From: Mesorhizobium sp. CA8
GTDB lineage: Bacteria; Pseudomonadota; Alphaproteobacteria; Rhizobiales; Rhizobiaceae
Direction: 5' to 3'
Assembly (NCBI RefSeq): GCF_020164955.1
Contig: NZ_JAIUHG010000007.1
Coordinates: 124,001-188,000 of the forward strand
Length of the DNA: 64,000 bases
Shown piece by piece: positions 46,431-55,228 of the stretch; the stretch's first letter is position 1; every line of letters begins with the position of its first letter. The notes beneath the pieces were generated by a model. That model ran no database searches. It had not been told where the DNA came from and saw only the letters and a list, made by a program, of their open reading frames with translations. Both the position numbers and the translations under genes were made by a program.

Positions 46431-47525
46431 TCACCGCGCTGCCCTGAAATGCTTGGAAAGCTTCAGGCCCTGCGCCTGATAGTTCGAGCCGAGATCGGTG
46501 CCGTAAAGCGCCTGCGGGCGCTTCAGCATATGCTCGTAGACTAGGCGGCCGACGATCTGGCCGTGATCGAGGATAAAAGGCACCTCGTGGCTGCGCACTT
46601 CGAGCACCGCGCGGCTGCCGCTGCCGCCGGCGGCGGAATGGCCGAAGCCCGGATCGAAGAAGCCGGCATAGTGGACGCGGAACTCGCCGACCAGCGGATC
46701 GAACGGCGTCATCTCGGCAGCGTAGAGCGGCGGTACATGCACTGCTTCGCGTGAGACCAGGATGTAGAATTCGTCGGGATCGAGCACCAGTTCGCCGGCG
46801 CCGCTCTTGTAGATCGGCTCCCAGAAATCGACGACATCCTGGGCGGCGCGCTTGTCGACGTCGACCAGGCCGGTGTGGTGCTTGCCGCGATAACCGACGA
46901 GACCGTCCTTGTCGCCGTCGAGATCGATCGACAGCGCGATGCCGCCGCCGGAAATATTGGGAGGCTCGGTGGCGACCAGCATCTCGGCGCGGTGAAGGTC
47001 GCGCAGCTCACTCTCCGACAGCACCGCATTGCCGGTGCGGAAGCGTATCTGCGAAAGGCGAGAGCCGGCGCGCACGACGATCGGGAAGGTGCGCGGGCTG
47101 ACCTCGAGATAGAGTGGCCCGTGATAGCCGGCGGCGATCTTGTCGAACTCGTGGCCGCGATCGGTCATCACCCGGGTGAAAATGTCGAGACGCCCGGTCG
47201 AGCTCTTCGGATTGGCCGAGGCCGACACGTTCGAAGGCAGCGCCAGGCTTTCGAGCAGCGGCACGATGTAGACGCAGCCTGTTTCCAGCACCGCCCCCTC
47301 GGCGAGGCCGATCTCATGCAGCTTCAACCGGTCGAGCTTGTCGGCGACCAGATGATCAGGCCCCGGCAGAAAGGAAGCGCGCACGCGAAACGCCTTGTCG
47401 CCGAGCCTCAGATCAAGGCTGGCCGGCTGTATCTGGTCCGAGTCCAGCGCGCGCGGCGACTTCAGCGCGCCGGATTGAAACAGCGCCGCGATGTCCTGAT
47501 CCGGAAGAATGCCTGTCTGCCGCAA
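46431..47525 (-). CDS. dcd: 2'-deoxycytidine 5'-triphosphate deaminase, long alphaproteobacterial form
   Basis: A 364-residue protein with two dUTPase-like halves, as in the DCD_N/DCD_C families. The first has PASLDLRLGDKAFRV, SANPKSSTGRLDIFTRVMTDRG and YHGPLYLEVSPRTFPIVV. The second has HYAGFFDPGFGHSAAGGSGSRAVLEVRSHEVPF. These are the trimer-interface and nucleotide-site motifs. It deaminates dCTP to dUTP for thymidylate supply. The start is a TTG at 47525 with GGAG seven bases upstream; no ATG fits. Confidence 0.87.
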   Translation of the reverse strand: MRQTGILPDQDIAALFQSGALKSPRALDSDQIQPASLDLRLGDKAFRVRASFLPGPDHLVADKLDRLKLHEIGLAEGAVLETGCVYIVPLLESLALPSNVSASANPKSSTGRLDIFTRVMTDRGHEFDKIAAGYHGPLYLEVSPRTFPIVVRAGSRLSQIRFRTGNAVLSESELRDLHRAEMLVATEPPNISGGGIALSIDLDGDKDGLVGYRGKHHTGLVDVDKRAAQDVVDFWEPIYKSGAGELVLDPDEFYILVSREAVHVPPLYAAEMTPFDPLVGEFRVHYAGFFDPGFGHSAAGGSGSRAVLEVRSHEVPFILDHGQIVGRLVYEHMLKRPQALYGTDLGSNYQAQGLKLSKHFRAAR

Positions 47526-47649
47526 AGGCTGGCTCCGTTCACAAGGCCGGGCGAGGATCTAAGCTGGCTCTTGCCGCCCGGCTGGTACAAACCTCTTAAT
47601 GAAGCCGGCAATTGACGCAAGCACGGCGCGGGTCTAAAGGGTCGTTATC

Positions 47650-47704
47650 CCGTGGTGATTTGGCCGGTCGGCTTGCAGCCACGTTAAACAAGTCGCTAAA
47701 GGAC
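47650..47704 (+). promoter_or_regulatory. SAM-II riboswitch aptamer upstream of metZ
   Basis: The segment holds the conserved pieces of the SAM-II (metA-type) pseudoknot: stem CGTGG (47651-47655) with CCACG (47679-47683), the loop core GTGATTTGGCCG, GGCTTGCAGCC, then TTAAACAAGTCGCTAAAGGA. It lies 73 bases before metZ. SAM-II elements control metA and metZ in alphaproteobacteria, turning expression down when S-adenosylmethionine is high. Identification is from motif memory. Confidence 0.85.
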
Positions 47705-47729
47705 CGTCGAGCCGCAAGGCTATATGGAC

Positions 47730-47758
47730 CCGGTTGCGACTTCGCGGCCGGTTTTTTT
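47730..47758 (+). terminator. Intrinsic terminator between the SAM-II aptamer and metZ
   Basis: A 9-bp stem CCGGTTGCG / CGCGGCCGG (two G-U pairs) with loop ACTT, followed by seven T (47752-47758). It ends 18 bases before the metZ ATG, so it must be switched off for metZ to be made. CGCAA at 47713-47717 could pair with TTGCG of the stem as an antiterminator. Confidence 0.75.
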
Positions 47759-47776
47759 GTGTCTGAAAGCAGGGCT

Positions 47777-48967
47777 ATGAGCATCAAGAAGCGCAATTGG
47801 AAACCTCAGACGGCACTCGTGCATGGCGGAACGTTGCGTTCCGGCTTCGGCGAGACCTCCGAGGCGATGTATCTCACCCAAGGCTATGTCTATGAGACGG
47901 CGCAGGCTGCGGAGGCTCGCTTCAAGGGCGAGGAGCCGGGCTTCATCTATTCGCGCTACGCCAACCCGACCGTCGACATGTTCGAAAAGCGCATGTGCGC
48001 TCTGGAAGACGCCGAGGATGCCCGCGCCACCGCCTCCGGCATGGCCGCCGTTTCCGCCGCGCTGCTGTGCAGCGTGAAGGCCGGCGACCACATCGTTGCG
48101 GCGCGGGCGCTGTTCGGTTCCTGTCGCTGGGTGGTCGAGACGCTGGCACCGCGCTACGGCATCCAGGCGACGCTGGTCGACGGCACCGACATCGCCAATT
48201 GGGAAAAAGCGGTAAGGCCGAACACCAAGCTGTTCTTCCTGGAAAGCCCCACCAATCCGACGCTGGAGGTGGTCGACATCGCCGCGGTCGCCAAGCTCGC
48301 CAATTCGATCGGGGCGCGGGTGATCGTCGACAATGTCTTCGCCACGCCGCTGCAGCAGAAGCCCTTGCTGCTCGGCGCCCATATCGTCGTCTATTCGGCG
48401 ACCAAGCATATAGACGGCCAGGGCCGCTGCCTGGGCGGCGTCATTCTGTCGGACAAGAAGTGGATCGACGAGAACCTGCACGACTATTTCCGCCACACCG
48501 GCCCGAGCCTGTCGCCCTTCAACGCCTGGACGCTGCTCAAAGGCCTGGAGACGCTGCCGCTGCGCGTGCGCCAGCAGACGGAGAGCGCCGGCAAGATCGC
48601 CGATTTCCTGGCCGAGCGGCCGGAGATTGCCCGCGTCATCTACCCGGGCCGGGCGGATCACCCGCAGGCGGACGTCGTCAAGAAGCAGATGTCTGGCGGC
48701 TCGACGTTGATCTGCCTCGACGTCAAGGGTGGCAAGCAGGCGGCCTTCGCCTTCCAGAACGCGCTCGACATCGTGCTGATCTCGAACAATCTCGGCGACG
48801 CCAAGAGCCTGATCACTCATCCGGCGACGACGACGCACAAGAACCTCAGCGACGAGGCGCGCGCCGAGCTCGGCATCGGCCCCGGCACGCTCAGGCTCTC
48901 CGTCGGTCTGGAGGACACGGACGATCTGCTGGAAGACGTCGAACAGGCGCTCAAGGCGGCAAAATAG
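47777..48967 (+). CDS. metZ: O-succinylhomoserine sulfhydrylase
   Basis: A 396-residue Cys/Met-metabolism PLP enzyme that makes homocysteine directly from O-succinylhomoserine and sulfide. Motifs: TQGYVYETAQAAEARF, IYSRYANPTVDMFE with PLP-phosphate Tyr and Arg, ASGMAAVSAALL, ESPTNPTLEVVDI, and YSATKHIDGQGR with the PLP Lys near 210. MSIKKRNWKPQT is the usual start; the longer frame from 47612 runs through the riboswitch. The upstream SAM-II element supports the role in methionine synthesis. Confidence 0.93.
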   Translation: MSIKKRNWKPQTALVHGGTLRSGFGETSEAMYLTQGYVYETAQAAEARFKGEEPGFIYSRYANPTVDMFEKRMCALEDAEDARATASGMAAVSAALLCSVKAGDHIVAARALFGSCRWVVETLAPRYGIQATLVDGTDIANWEKAVRPNTKLFFLESPTNPTLEVVDIAAVAKLANSIGARVIVDNVFATPLQQKPLLLGAHIVVYSATKHIDGQGRCLGGVILSDKKWIDENLHDYFRHTGPSLSPFNAWTLLKGLETLPLRVRQQTESAGKIADFLAERPEIARVIYPGRADHPQADVVKKQMSGGSTLICLDVKGGKQAAFAFQNALDIVLISNNLGDAKSLITHPATTTHKNLSDEARAELGIGPGTLRLSVGLEDTDDLLEDVEQALKAAK

Positions 48968-48994
48968 AAGGCTGAGACCGCCGCGGCCGGAGCT

Positions 48995-50126
48995 TCAGGC
49001 GAGCTCCTCCAGCTCGGTCATCGCCTTGGTGCGGATGGTCATGGCATTGCCGCGCCATTCGACGGCACCGCCGAACCAGGCGCGCGCCCAGATGGCGGGC
49101 AGCATGAAGTCGCGCACGATCATCGCGGTGATGCTGCGCGGCGACAGGTACCAACCCTTGGCGGAGGCCAGCAGGCACTCCGGCAGGTAGGCGACCGCCA
49201 GCACGCACAAGGCCGTTGTGGGCAGGCTGACGCCGGCGCCTGCCGCGGCAAGCAGCGCCAGCAGCAGCGGCATCGCCGCGCCGGTCAGAATCTCCGGCGC
49301 GAAGAACAGTGCGAATGTAACCCGCCGAAGCCGCGCCCAGCGCGTCTGGCGCGACCAGATCTCGGCGAGCTTGCGCTGGCCGAGCGGCTGAGGCGACGAG
49401 ATTGACGCGAAGGCCAAGCCCATTGACCAGCTTGGTGGCCGCCGCATCCTCGGCGATCTCGGCGGCCAAAGCCTGGATGCCGCCATTGGCGTCGAGCATC
49501 GGCTTGTTCCACAGCATGCTCTTGCCTTGGGCGAAGCCGAGGCCGAGCGCCTCGCCGGCATACTGCCAGCGCGCCTGCAGCGTGTTGAGGAAGGCGCACT
49601 CGACTTCCGCCCAAAAACCGTCCGGCCGCGAGCCGATCGGCGTCGAGCAGACGAGGCCGTTGTCCGGCCGCCATGCCGCCATCAGGTGCTGGACATAGTC
49701 CCGCGGCATCAGCACGTTGGAATCGGCGAGGATCACCCAATCGTGCCGCGCCGCCTGCCAGCCCTTGACGCAATTGTTGAGCTTGGGATTGGCGCTGATG
49801 CGGTCATCGCCGATCAGGAGCCGCGCCGGAACCGTGGGGTGGCGCGCGATCGCCGCATTGATGAGCCTCACTACCGGGTCGTCGGCATGCGCGACACAGA
49901 AGATCAGCTCATAACGCGGCCAGTCGAGCGAGAAGGCGCGCTGCAGGGTCTCCTGCGTGAACGGCTCGGCGCCGCGCGAAGGAACAATGATCGAGACCGG
50001 CTCCGCGCCAACGGGCGACGCAATGACATGCCGCCGTTTCAGCCGCGACGACGCGAGCAGGATGCTGGCGAGATTGAAGAGAAGAAGGGCTGACGAAGCC
50101 AGGCCGGCTGCGATAGTCAGTTCCAT
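48995..50126 (-). pseudogene. Glycosyltransferase family 21, ceramide-glucosyltransferase/HpnI-like, frame-broken
   Basis: The N-terminal part reads in one frame: a membrane helix, VSIIVPSRGAEPFTQETL, DDRISANPKLNNCVKGWQ, DSNVLMP with the D1/D2 region, and GGIQALAAEIAEDAAATK. The C-terminal part reads in another: QPLGQRKLAEIWSRQTRWARLRR with the Q(Q/R)xRW motif, then FFAPEILTG and hydrophobic helices. The break lies near 49390-49400. Relatives have a few more residues before QPLG, so a small deletion (about 11 bases) is as likely as one extra base. HpnI makes N-acetylglucosaminyl-bacteriohopanetetrol; no hopanoid genes are nearby, so ceramide-type glucosylation is an alternative. Confidence 0.72.
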
Positions 50127-50445
50127 CGAGATCTGGTCACTCCCGATAGAGAGTTTCACCGTTTCACGGAAACGGCGAACCACTCTATCTCTTTGTTTTC
50201 ACGCAATTCCGGACGGAAAACCGCTCACACTCTTTCTGGAATTCCTCTAGGCCGCATGCCGCCGTTTCATCAGTTGCAGAGCGCCCGAGTCGTCCGGCAC
50301 GGTCTGTGCACACCAACATTGTCGTATGTCACTTAAATGACATTGTTTTTTGGCACCTGCGCTTACAAGGCTGGCAGGATGGTCGGCGCTACGTCTATAG
50401 GAGCGGAGCGTGACATATATTCCGCGGCGGCAACCGGAGTGGCCC
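50127..50445. other. Intergenic region between the HpnI-like gene and apaG
   Basis: This 319-bp stretch has a rhizobial repeat (50203-50245) and a perfect operator-like inverted repeat ATGTCA-CTTAAA-TGACAT (50326-50343) some 100 bases before apaG. No gene is supported. An open frame across 50337-50445 is in a different frame from apaG and has no ribosome site. Confidence 0.45.
50203..50245. repeat. Rhizobial palindromic repeat (GCAATTCC..GGAATT family), copy 1
   Basis: GCAATTCCGGACGGAAAACCGC, then TCACACTCTTTCTGGAATT; arms AATTCC and GGAATT. A diverged relative lies at 63071-63137. The centre (GGAAAACCGCTCACAC) is shared with the GCATGATG family copy at 20573, so the two families are related. 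Confidence 0.6.
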
Positions 50446-50838
50446 ATGTATCGCGCAGTGACGCGCAACATCGAAGTGCTGGTCAGGCCCTTCTATCTGG
50501 AGGACCGTTCCGATCCGTCCGAGAACCGCTATGTCTGGGGCTATCAGGTGACGATCGACAACCGCTCCGACGAATTCGTGCAGCTTCTGTCGCGCTATTG
50601 GCACATCACGGACGGCCAGGGCCGGGTCGAGGAGGTCCGCGGCGCCGGCGTCGTCGGCGATCAGCCGGAACTCAATCCCGGCGACAGCTATCAATACACT
50701 TCAGGCTGCCCGCTCTCGACGCCGTCGGGCATCATGGTCGGCCATTACACGATGCGCAACGGCCGCGGCGAGACGTTCGACATCGCCATTCCGGCGTTTT
50801 CGCTGGATATGCCGGGGACAAGGCGGACGGTGAATTAG
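50446..50838 (+). CDS. apaG: ApaG domain protein
   Basis: A 130-residue ApaG (DUF525) protein with the fibronectin-III-like fold: [81 protein letters not shown], and [11 protein letters not shown]. The family is linked to cobalt/magnesium resistance phenotypes, but its biochemical role is unsettled. GGAG lies before ATG 50446. It is convergent with hslO across a split mosaic repeat. Confidence 0.93.
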   Translation: MYRAVTRNIEVLVRPFYLEDRSDPSENRYVWGYQVTIDNRSDEFVQLLSRYWHITDGQGRVEEVRGAGVVGDQPELNPGDSYQYTSGCPLSTPSGIMVGHYTMRNGRGETFDIAIPAFSLDMPGTRRTVN

Positions 50839-50844
50839 CGTTTT

Positions 50845-51020
50845 TCTTCCCGTCTCTATACGGGGAGAAATGCCCGGCAGGGCAATGAGGGGCAGCGCCG
50901 GGCTTCTGAGATTTCCTTGAGGCGGAGAACAGCTTCGCCACGGCGGACGTATCACCGCCAACCTTGGCGCCGCCCCTCGTCCGCCCTTCGGGCACCTTCT
51001 CCCCGTAGAACGGGGAGAAA
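50845..51020. repeat. RIME-like intergenic mosaic repeat, copy 5 (split)
   Basis: The left half (50845-50900: CCCGTCTCTATACGGGGAG..GCAATGAGGGGCAGCGCC) and the right half (about 50970-51020: GCCGCCCCTCGTCCGCCC..CTTCTCCCCGTAGAACGGGGAG) face each other. It fills the gap between the convergent apaG and hslO genes. Confidence 0.65.
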
Positions 51021-51029
51021 GTAAAGACG

Positions 51030-52034
51030 CTACTTCGCGAACTCGGCCGGATCGAAGTCGTATTGCGTCGAGCAGAACTCGCAGGCGACGTGGATGCCGC
51101 CGTCCTCGGTCGAGTCCTTGATCTCCTCGGCCGAAAACCCTTCCAGAATGCCGCGGATCTTTTCGCGCGAGCAGGAGCACTGATCGGCGACCGGCACACT
51201 GCTGAAAACGCGCACGCCATGCTCATGGAACAGCCGGTAGAGCAGCCGCTCGGCGCCCACCGTCGGGTCGATCAGCTCCGTCGGCTCGATGGTGCCGAGC
51301 AGCGCCAGCAATTCCTGCCAGGAATTGTCGGCCGGATGATCCGTCAGCTCACGGTCGTCGCCGTCGCCGCCCGAAATATCGGGAACGCGCATGCGCTCCG
51401 GCGCCTGCGGCAGGAACTGCGCAAGGATGCCGCCGGCGCGCCACTGCTCGCGCGCGCCGGCCGGTCCGGGCGTCACCAGCTTGGCGACCGACATCTTGAT
51501 CTCCGTCGGGATCTGCTCCGACTGGCGGAAATAGGTGCGCGCGGCGTCCTCCAGCGAGGTGCCGTCGAGCTGGACGATACCCTGGTAGCGCTGCATATGC
51601 GCGCCCTGGTCGATGGTCAGAGCCAGCACGCCATTGCCAAGCAGCGTCTGCTGCGAGGTCTCGCCGGCGGCGGTCAGCGCCTGCAGCCGGTCAGCGTCGA
51701 AGCGCGCATAGGCGCGCAGCGCATGCGGCGTGGCGAAATCGGCCACCAGCATGTCGACCGGACCGTCGGTGCGGGTCTGCAGGATGAACTTGCCTTCGAA
51801 CTTCAGCGAGGTGCCGAGCAGCACGGTGAGCACGCAGGCCTCCGCCAGCAGGCGGGCGACCGGCTCAGGATAATTATGGCGGCTCAAGATGGCGTCGAGC
51901 ATCGGCCCAAGCTGCACGGTGCGGCCGCGCACATCGAGCGGCGCGACCTCGTAAGGCACGACGTGATCGTCGCCGGCGAAGCCGAATTCACCGAGTTGGG
52001 GTTTGTGCTCAACCAAGGTATGGGTTTCCAACAT
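51030..52034 (-). CDS. hslO: Hsp33 redox-regulated chaperone
   Basis: A 334-residue Hsp33. The N-terminal body has GRTVQLGPMLDAILSRHNYPEPVARLLAEA and ADFATPHALRAYARFD; the C-terminal redox switch has the zinc-binding CSCS and CEFC pairs (four Cys), which form disulfides on oxidation and turn on chaperone activity. ATG 52034 is chosen over 52058 for its CGGAG. It lies downstream of argD-argF on the same strand, an order I recall as common in Rhizobiales. Confidence 0.93.
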   Translation of the reverse strand: MLETHTLVEHKPQLGEFGFAGDDHVVPYEVAPLDVRGRTVQLGPMLDAILSRHNYPEPVARLLAEACVLTVLLGTSLKFEGKFILQTRTDGPVDMLVADFATPHALRAYARFDADRLQALTAAGETSQQTLLGNGVLALTIDQGAHMQRYQGIVQLDGTSLEDAARTYFRQSEQIPTEIKMSVAKLVTPGPAGAREQWRAGGILAQFLPQAPERMRVPDISGGDGDDRELTDHPADNSWQELLALLGTIEPTELIDPTVGAERLLYRLFHEHGVRVFSSVPVADQCSCSREKIRGILEGFSAEEIKDSTEDGGIHVACEFCSTQYDFDPAEFAK

Positions 52035-52181
52035 GACAAAACTCCGGGGCGCAGCCATGCCGCCCGATGAGCCGCATGCGTCGAAGCGCGTTCAATTTAC
52101 GTGATGGCCCGCAGATAGGCATCACATATTCCCAGATCAAGTTGACCCCGATCGGACCGGAAGCTTTCAGGTCCGCCTCTA

Positions 52182-53093
52182 TCAAGCGCCCAGACACCAG
52201 GCCAGTACCGCTTTCTGGGCGTGCAGCCGGTTCTCGGCCTCGTCGAAGACCACCGAATGCGGCCCGTCGATCACCTCGTCGGTGACTTCCTCACCGCGAT
52301 GCGCCGGCAGGCAGTGCATGAACAACGCATCGGGCTTAGCCTTTGCCATCAGCGCCGCATTCACCTGATAGGGCAGGAAGACGTTGTGGCCACGGGCGCG
52401 GTGCTCCTGGCCCATCGACACCCAGCTGTCGGTGACGACGCAGTCGGCTTGGTCGACGGCTTCCTCGGCCGACTTGGCAAACCGGACCTTGCCGCCATTG
52501 GCTTTCGACCAGTCAACATATTTCTCGAAAGGCTCGCTGCCCTCCGGCACCGCGACATTGAGGTTGAAGCGGAACCGCGCCGAGGCTTCGAGCAGCGAAT
52601 GCAGCACATTGTTGCCGTCGCCGGTCCAGGCAAAGGTCTTGCCGGCCACCGGACCGCGATGCTCCTCATAGGTCATGATGTCGGCCATGAGCTGGCAGGG
52701 ATGTGTGTCGTCGGTCAGCCCGTTGATGACCGGAACGGTGGCGTGCTCGGTGAGCTCCAGCAGCCGGTCATGCGAGGTGGTGCGGATCATGATGGCGTCG
52801 ACATAGCGCGACAGCACTTTTGCCGTGTCGGCAATGGTCTCCGAGCGGCCGAGCTGCATCTCGGTGCCGGTCAGCATGATGGTTTCGCCGCCGAGCTGGC
52901 GCATGCCGACATCGAAGGACACGCGCGTGCGCGTCGACGGCTTGTCAAAGATCATGGCCAGCACCTTGCCGTCGAGCGGTTTTGAACGCTCGCCCGCCTT
53001 CAGCCTGGTCTTTCGCGCCACCGCGTCATCCAGCATGATGCGCAGGTCGCCCGCCGAAACGGCGGACAGATCGGTGAAGTGGCGAACACTCAT
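52182..53093 (-). CDS. argF: Ornithine carbamoyltransferase
   Basis: A 303-residue transcarbamylase making citrulline from ornithine and carbamoyl phosphate. Motifs: [13 protein letters not shown] (carbamoyl-phosphate site, near 52), [43 protein letters not shown] and [13 protein letters not shown] with the catalytic Cys. ATG 53093 gives the family length. It begins 16 bases after argD, so the two are cotranscribed. Confidence 0.94.
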   Translation of the reverse strand: MSVRHFTDLSAVSAGDLRIMLDDAVARKTRLKAGERSKPLDGKVLAMIFDKPSTRTRVSFDVGMRQLGGETIMLTGTEMQLGRSETIADTAKVLSRYVDAIMIRTTSHDRLLELTEHATVPVINGLTDDTHPCQLMADIMTYEEHRGPVAGKTFAWTGDGNNVLHSLLEASARFRFNLNVAVPEGSEPFEKYVDWSKANGGKVRFAKSAEEAVDQADCVVTDSWVSMGQEHRARGHNVFLPYQVNAALMAKAKPDALFMHCLPAHRGEEVTDEVIDGPHSVVFDEAENRLHAQKAVLAWCLGA

Positions 53094-53109
53094 CGGCAGG
53101 TTCCAGAAA

Positions 53110-54309
53110 TTATTTCGCGGCTTCGGCGACAATCGCGTCGGTCAGGCCCTTGGCGCCGGCGCGAATGCGCTCCAGCGCTTCGCCGATCTCCTCGTCGGTG
53201 ACGGTGAGGGGCGGCAGGAGGCGGATGACGTTGTCGCCCGCCGGCACGGCAAGCAGGTGCTGGTCGCGCAGCGCCATGTTCACCTTGGTGTTGGGCATAG
53301 CGCATTTCAGGCCGAGCATCAGGCCGGTTCCCCTGATGCCCTCGATGACCTCGGGAAATTCATCCGCGACGCCGGCCAGCCCCTGCTTCAGAAGCAGCGC
53401 CTTGCGCTGCACGTCCTCGAGGAAGCCGTCGGCCAGCACCACGTCGAGCACGGCGTTGCCGACGGCCATCGCCAGCGGATTGCCGCCGAAGGTGGTGCCG
53501 TGCACGCCGGCCGTCATGCCGGTCGCCGCCTCGTCGGTGGCAAGGCAGGCACCCATCGGAAAGCCGCCGCCGATGCCCTTGGCGATCGCCATCAGATCGG
53601 GCGTGACGCCTGACCATTCATGCGCGAACAGCTTGCCGGTGCGACCGATGCCGCACTGGACCTCGTCGAAGATCAAAAGCAGGCCGTGCTTGTCGCAGAG
53701 CTGACGCAGCCGCTTCAGCGATTGCGTCGGCACCGGGCGTATGCCGCCCTCGCCTTGCACCGGCTCGATCAGGATCGCCGCGGTCTCCGGCGTGATCGCC
53801 TTTTCAGCGGCGTCGATATCGTCGAAAGCCACCTGGTCGAATCCCTCGACCTTCGGGCCGAAGCCTTCGAGGTATTTGTACTGGCCGCCGGCGGCGATCG
53901 TCGCCAGCGTGCGGCCGTGAAAGGCACCCTCGAAGGTGATGATGCGGAAGCGCTCGGGACGGCCCTTGACGAATTGATAGCGCCTGGCCGTCTTGATGGC
54001 GCATTCCAGTGCCTCGGCACCGGAATTGGTGAAGAACACCTTGTCTGCAAAGGTCGCCTCAGTCAGCCGCTCGCCCAGCCGGCGCTGTTCCGGGATCTCA
54101 TAGAGGTTGGAGACGTGCCACAGCTTGGCGGCCTGCCCGGTGAGCGCCGCGACCAGATGCGGATGGCTGTGGCCCAGCGAATTCACCGCGATGCCGCCGG
54201 CGAAGTCGAGATATCGCTCGCCCTTGTCGGTGACCAGCCAGGTCCCCTCCCCACGGTCGAACGCCAGGGGTGCGCGGGCAAAGGTCTCGTAAAGCGCCGA
54301 ACCGCTCAT
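53110..54309 (-). CDS. argD: Acetylornithine aminotransferase
   Basis: A 399-residue class III aminotransferase of arginine synthesis (it may also serve as succinyldiaminopimelate aminotransferase). Motifs: [77 protein letters not shown] and the PLP-Lys segment [13 protein letters not shown] (Lys near 244). It leads the argDF transcript. Just upstream is a terminator-like hairpin that may attenuate it. Confidence 0.94.
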   Translation of the reverse strand: MSGSALYETFARAPLAFDRGEGTWLVTDKGERYLDFAGGIAVNSLGHSHPHLVAALTGQAAKLWHVSNLYEIPEQRRLGERLTEATFADKVFFTNSGAEALECAIKTARRYQFVKGRPERFRIITFEGAFHGRTLATIAAGGQYKYLEGFGPKVEGFDQVAFDDIDAAEKAITPETAAILIEPVQGEGGIRPVPTQSLKRLRQLCDKHGLLLIFDEVQCGIGRTGKLFAHEWSGVTPDLMAIAKGIGGGFPMGACLATDEAATGMTAGVHGTTFGGNPLAMAVGNAVLDVVLADGFLEDVQRKALLLKQGLAGVADEFPEVIEGIRGTGLMLGLKCAMPNTKVNMALRDQHLLAVPAGDNVIRLLPPLTVTDEEIGEALERIRAGAKGLTDAIVAEAAK

Positions 54310-54666
54310 TATATGCGTCTCCGGAACCGGAAATCAAAAAAGCCGCCAATGCGGCGGCCTTTGCGGCTTATCATGTTTTTCGGCCATGAAGTCAACGAAA
54401 ACGTCACGCAGAAGCGCGTGGCAAGCCCCTGACGCCACGCCGGTTCATAAGTAGGCCGGCAAGTTGGGGAAAACCGAAAAAACCGAATCGTGTTGCCCTG
54501 GGGACTCTTGTCACCGAGTCAGCGCATAAGGTATTTGTAGTCGAGAAATAACTAGATTTCGTGCGGCGGACCTAATCACCCGGTATATGTGGTGTTGTTT
54601 GCCCGGCGAGAGCCGGGGGCGGGAAAGGATTCTGACTGCCGTACGCCTCAGCAGGAGCGCGGTCTC
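54310..54666. promoter_or_regulatory. Divergent argD / gcrA control region with argD leader structures and GANTC sites
   Basis: This 357-bp region lies between argD and gcrA. On the gcrA side it has four GANTC words: GAATC 54485, GACTC 54503, GAGTC 54516 and GATTC 54628; the middle pair forms an inverted repeat. On the argD side, the minus-strand leader has a GCGTGGC/GCCACGC hairpin (54416-54440) and a terminator-like hairpin (54339-54358). A 17-codon frame runs from ATG 54387 to TGA 54334 on the minus strand, but without a ribosome site. Confidence 0.55.
54336..54359 (-). terminator. Terminator-like hairpin in the argD leader
   Basis: Read on the minus strand: GGCCGCC-GCATT-GGCGGC (arms at 54342-54347 and about 54353-54358) followed by six T, about 30 bases before the argD ATG. 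No minus-strand gene lies upstream, so it acts on the argD transcript itself or on a small RNA. AAGCCGC just upstream could pair with the 3' arm GCGGCTT and block it. Confidence 0.65.
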
Positions 54667-55185
54667 ATGAACTGGACTGACGAGCGGGTCGAACTTCTCA
54701 GGAAATTGTGGTCGGAGGGTCTGAGCGCCAGCCAGATCGCCGCACAGCTCGGCGGGGTGAGCCGCAACGCCGTCATCGGCAAGGTGCATCGCCTGAAGCT
54801 GTCGGGCCGCGGCCGCGCAACGGCCGCTCCGGCGCGCCAGAAGAAGGCGACGCAAGGCGCCTCGATGCAGAAATCGGTGACCCGCGCCGCGAGTGCCACG
54901 CGTCACGTGACCACCACCATCGGCGCCACCGCGCTGCAGGTGCAGTTCGACGCCGAGCCGGTCGCGCGCCACTACATCCGACCGGTCGAGAACGTGGTCG
55001 TGCCGATCTCGCGGCATCTGCAGCTCGTCGAGCTGACCGAACGCACCTGCAAATGGCCGAACGGCGATCCGCTGTCGGAAGACTTCAACTTCTGCGGCAA
55101 CGACGCCGCCGAAACGGGACCCTATTGCAAGTATCATTCCCGGGTGGCGTTCCAGCCGGCAGGGGAGCGGCGCAGGGCGCGTTGA
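54667..55185 (+). CDS. gcrA: Cell-cycle regulator GcrA
   Basis: A 172-residue GcrA: the N-terminal helix-turn-helix MNWTDERVELLRKLWSEGLSASQIAAQLGGVSRNAVIGKVHRL, a basic Ala-rich linker, and a C-terminal sigma-70-interacting part with TCKWPNGDP and FCGNDAAETGPYCKYH (paired Cys). GcrA works with sigma-70 at promoters carrying CcrM-methylated GANTC sites. Such sites are present upstream here. ATG 54667 follows GGAGCG. Confidence 0.95.
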   Translation: MNWTDERVELLRKLWSEGLSASQIAAQLGGVSRNAVIGKVHRLKLSGRGRATAAPARQKKATQGASMQKSVTRAASATRHVTTTIGATALQVQFDAEPVARHYIRPVENVVVPISRHLQLVELTERTCKWPNGDPLSEDFNFCGNDAAETGPYCKYHSRVAFQPAGERRRAR

Positions 55186-55186
55186 G

Positions 55187-55228
55187 CGAATAGCGAATAG
55201 CGAATAGCGAATAGCGAATAGCGAATAG
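55187..55228. repeat. Tandem 7-bp repeat GCGAATA
   Basis: About six head-to-tail units of GCGAATA directly follow the gcrA stop. Some 50 bases on (55269-55325) lies a looser inverted counterpart (CTATTCGCTACTCGCT..CCCTATTC), so transcripts from either side could fold into a long stem between gcrA and the corA-type gene. Confidence 0.8.
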
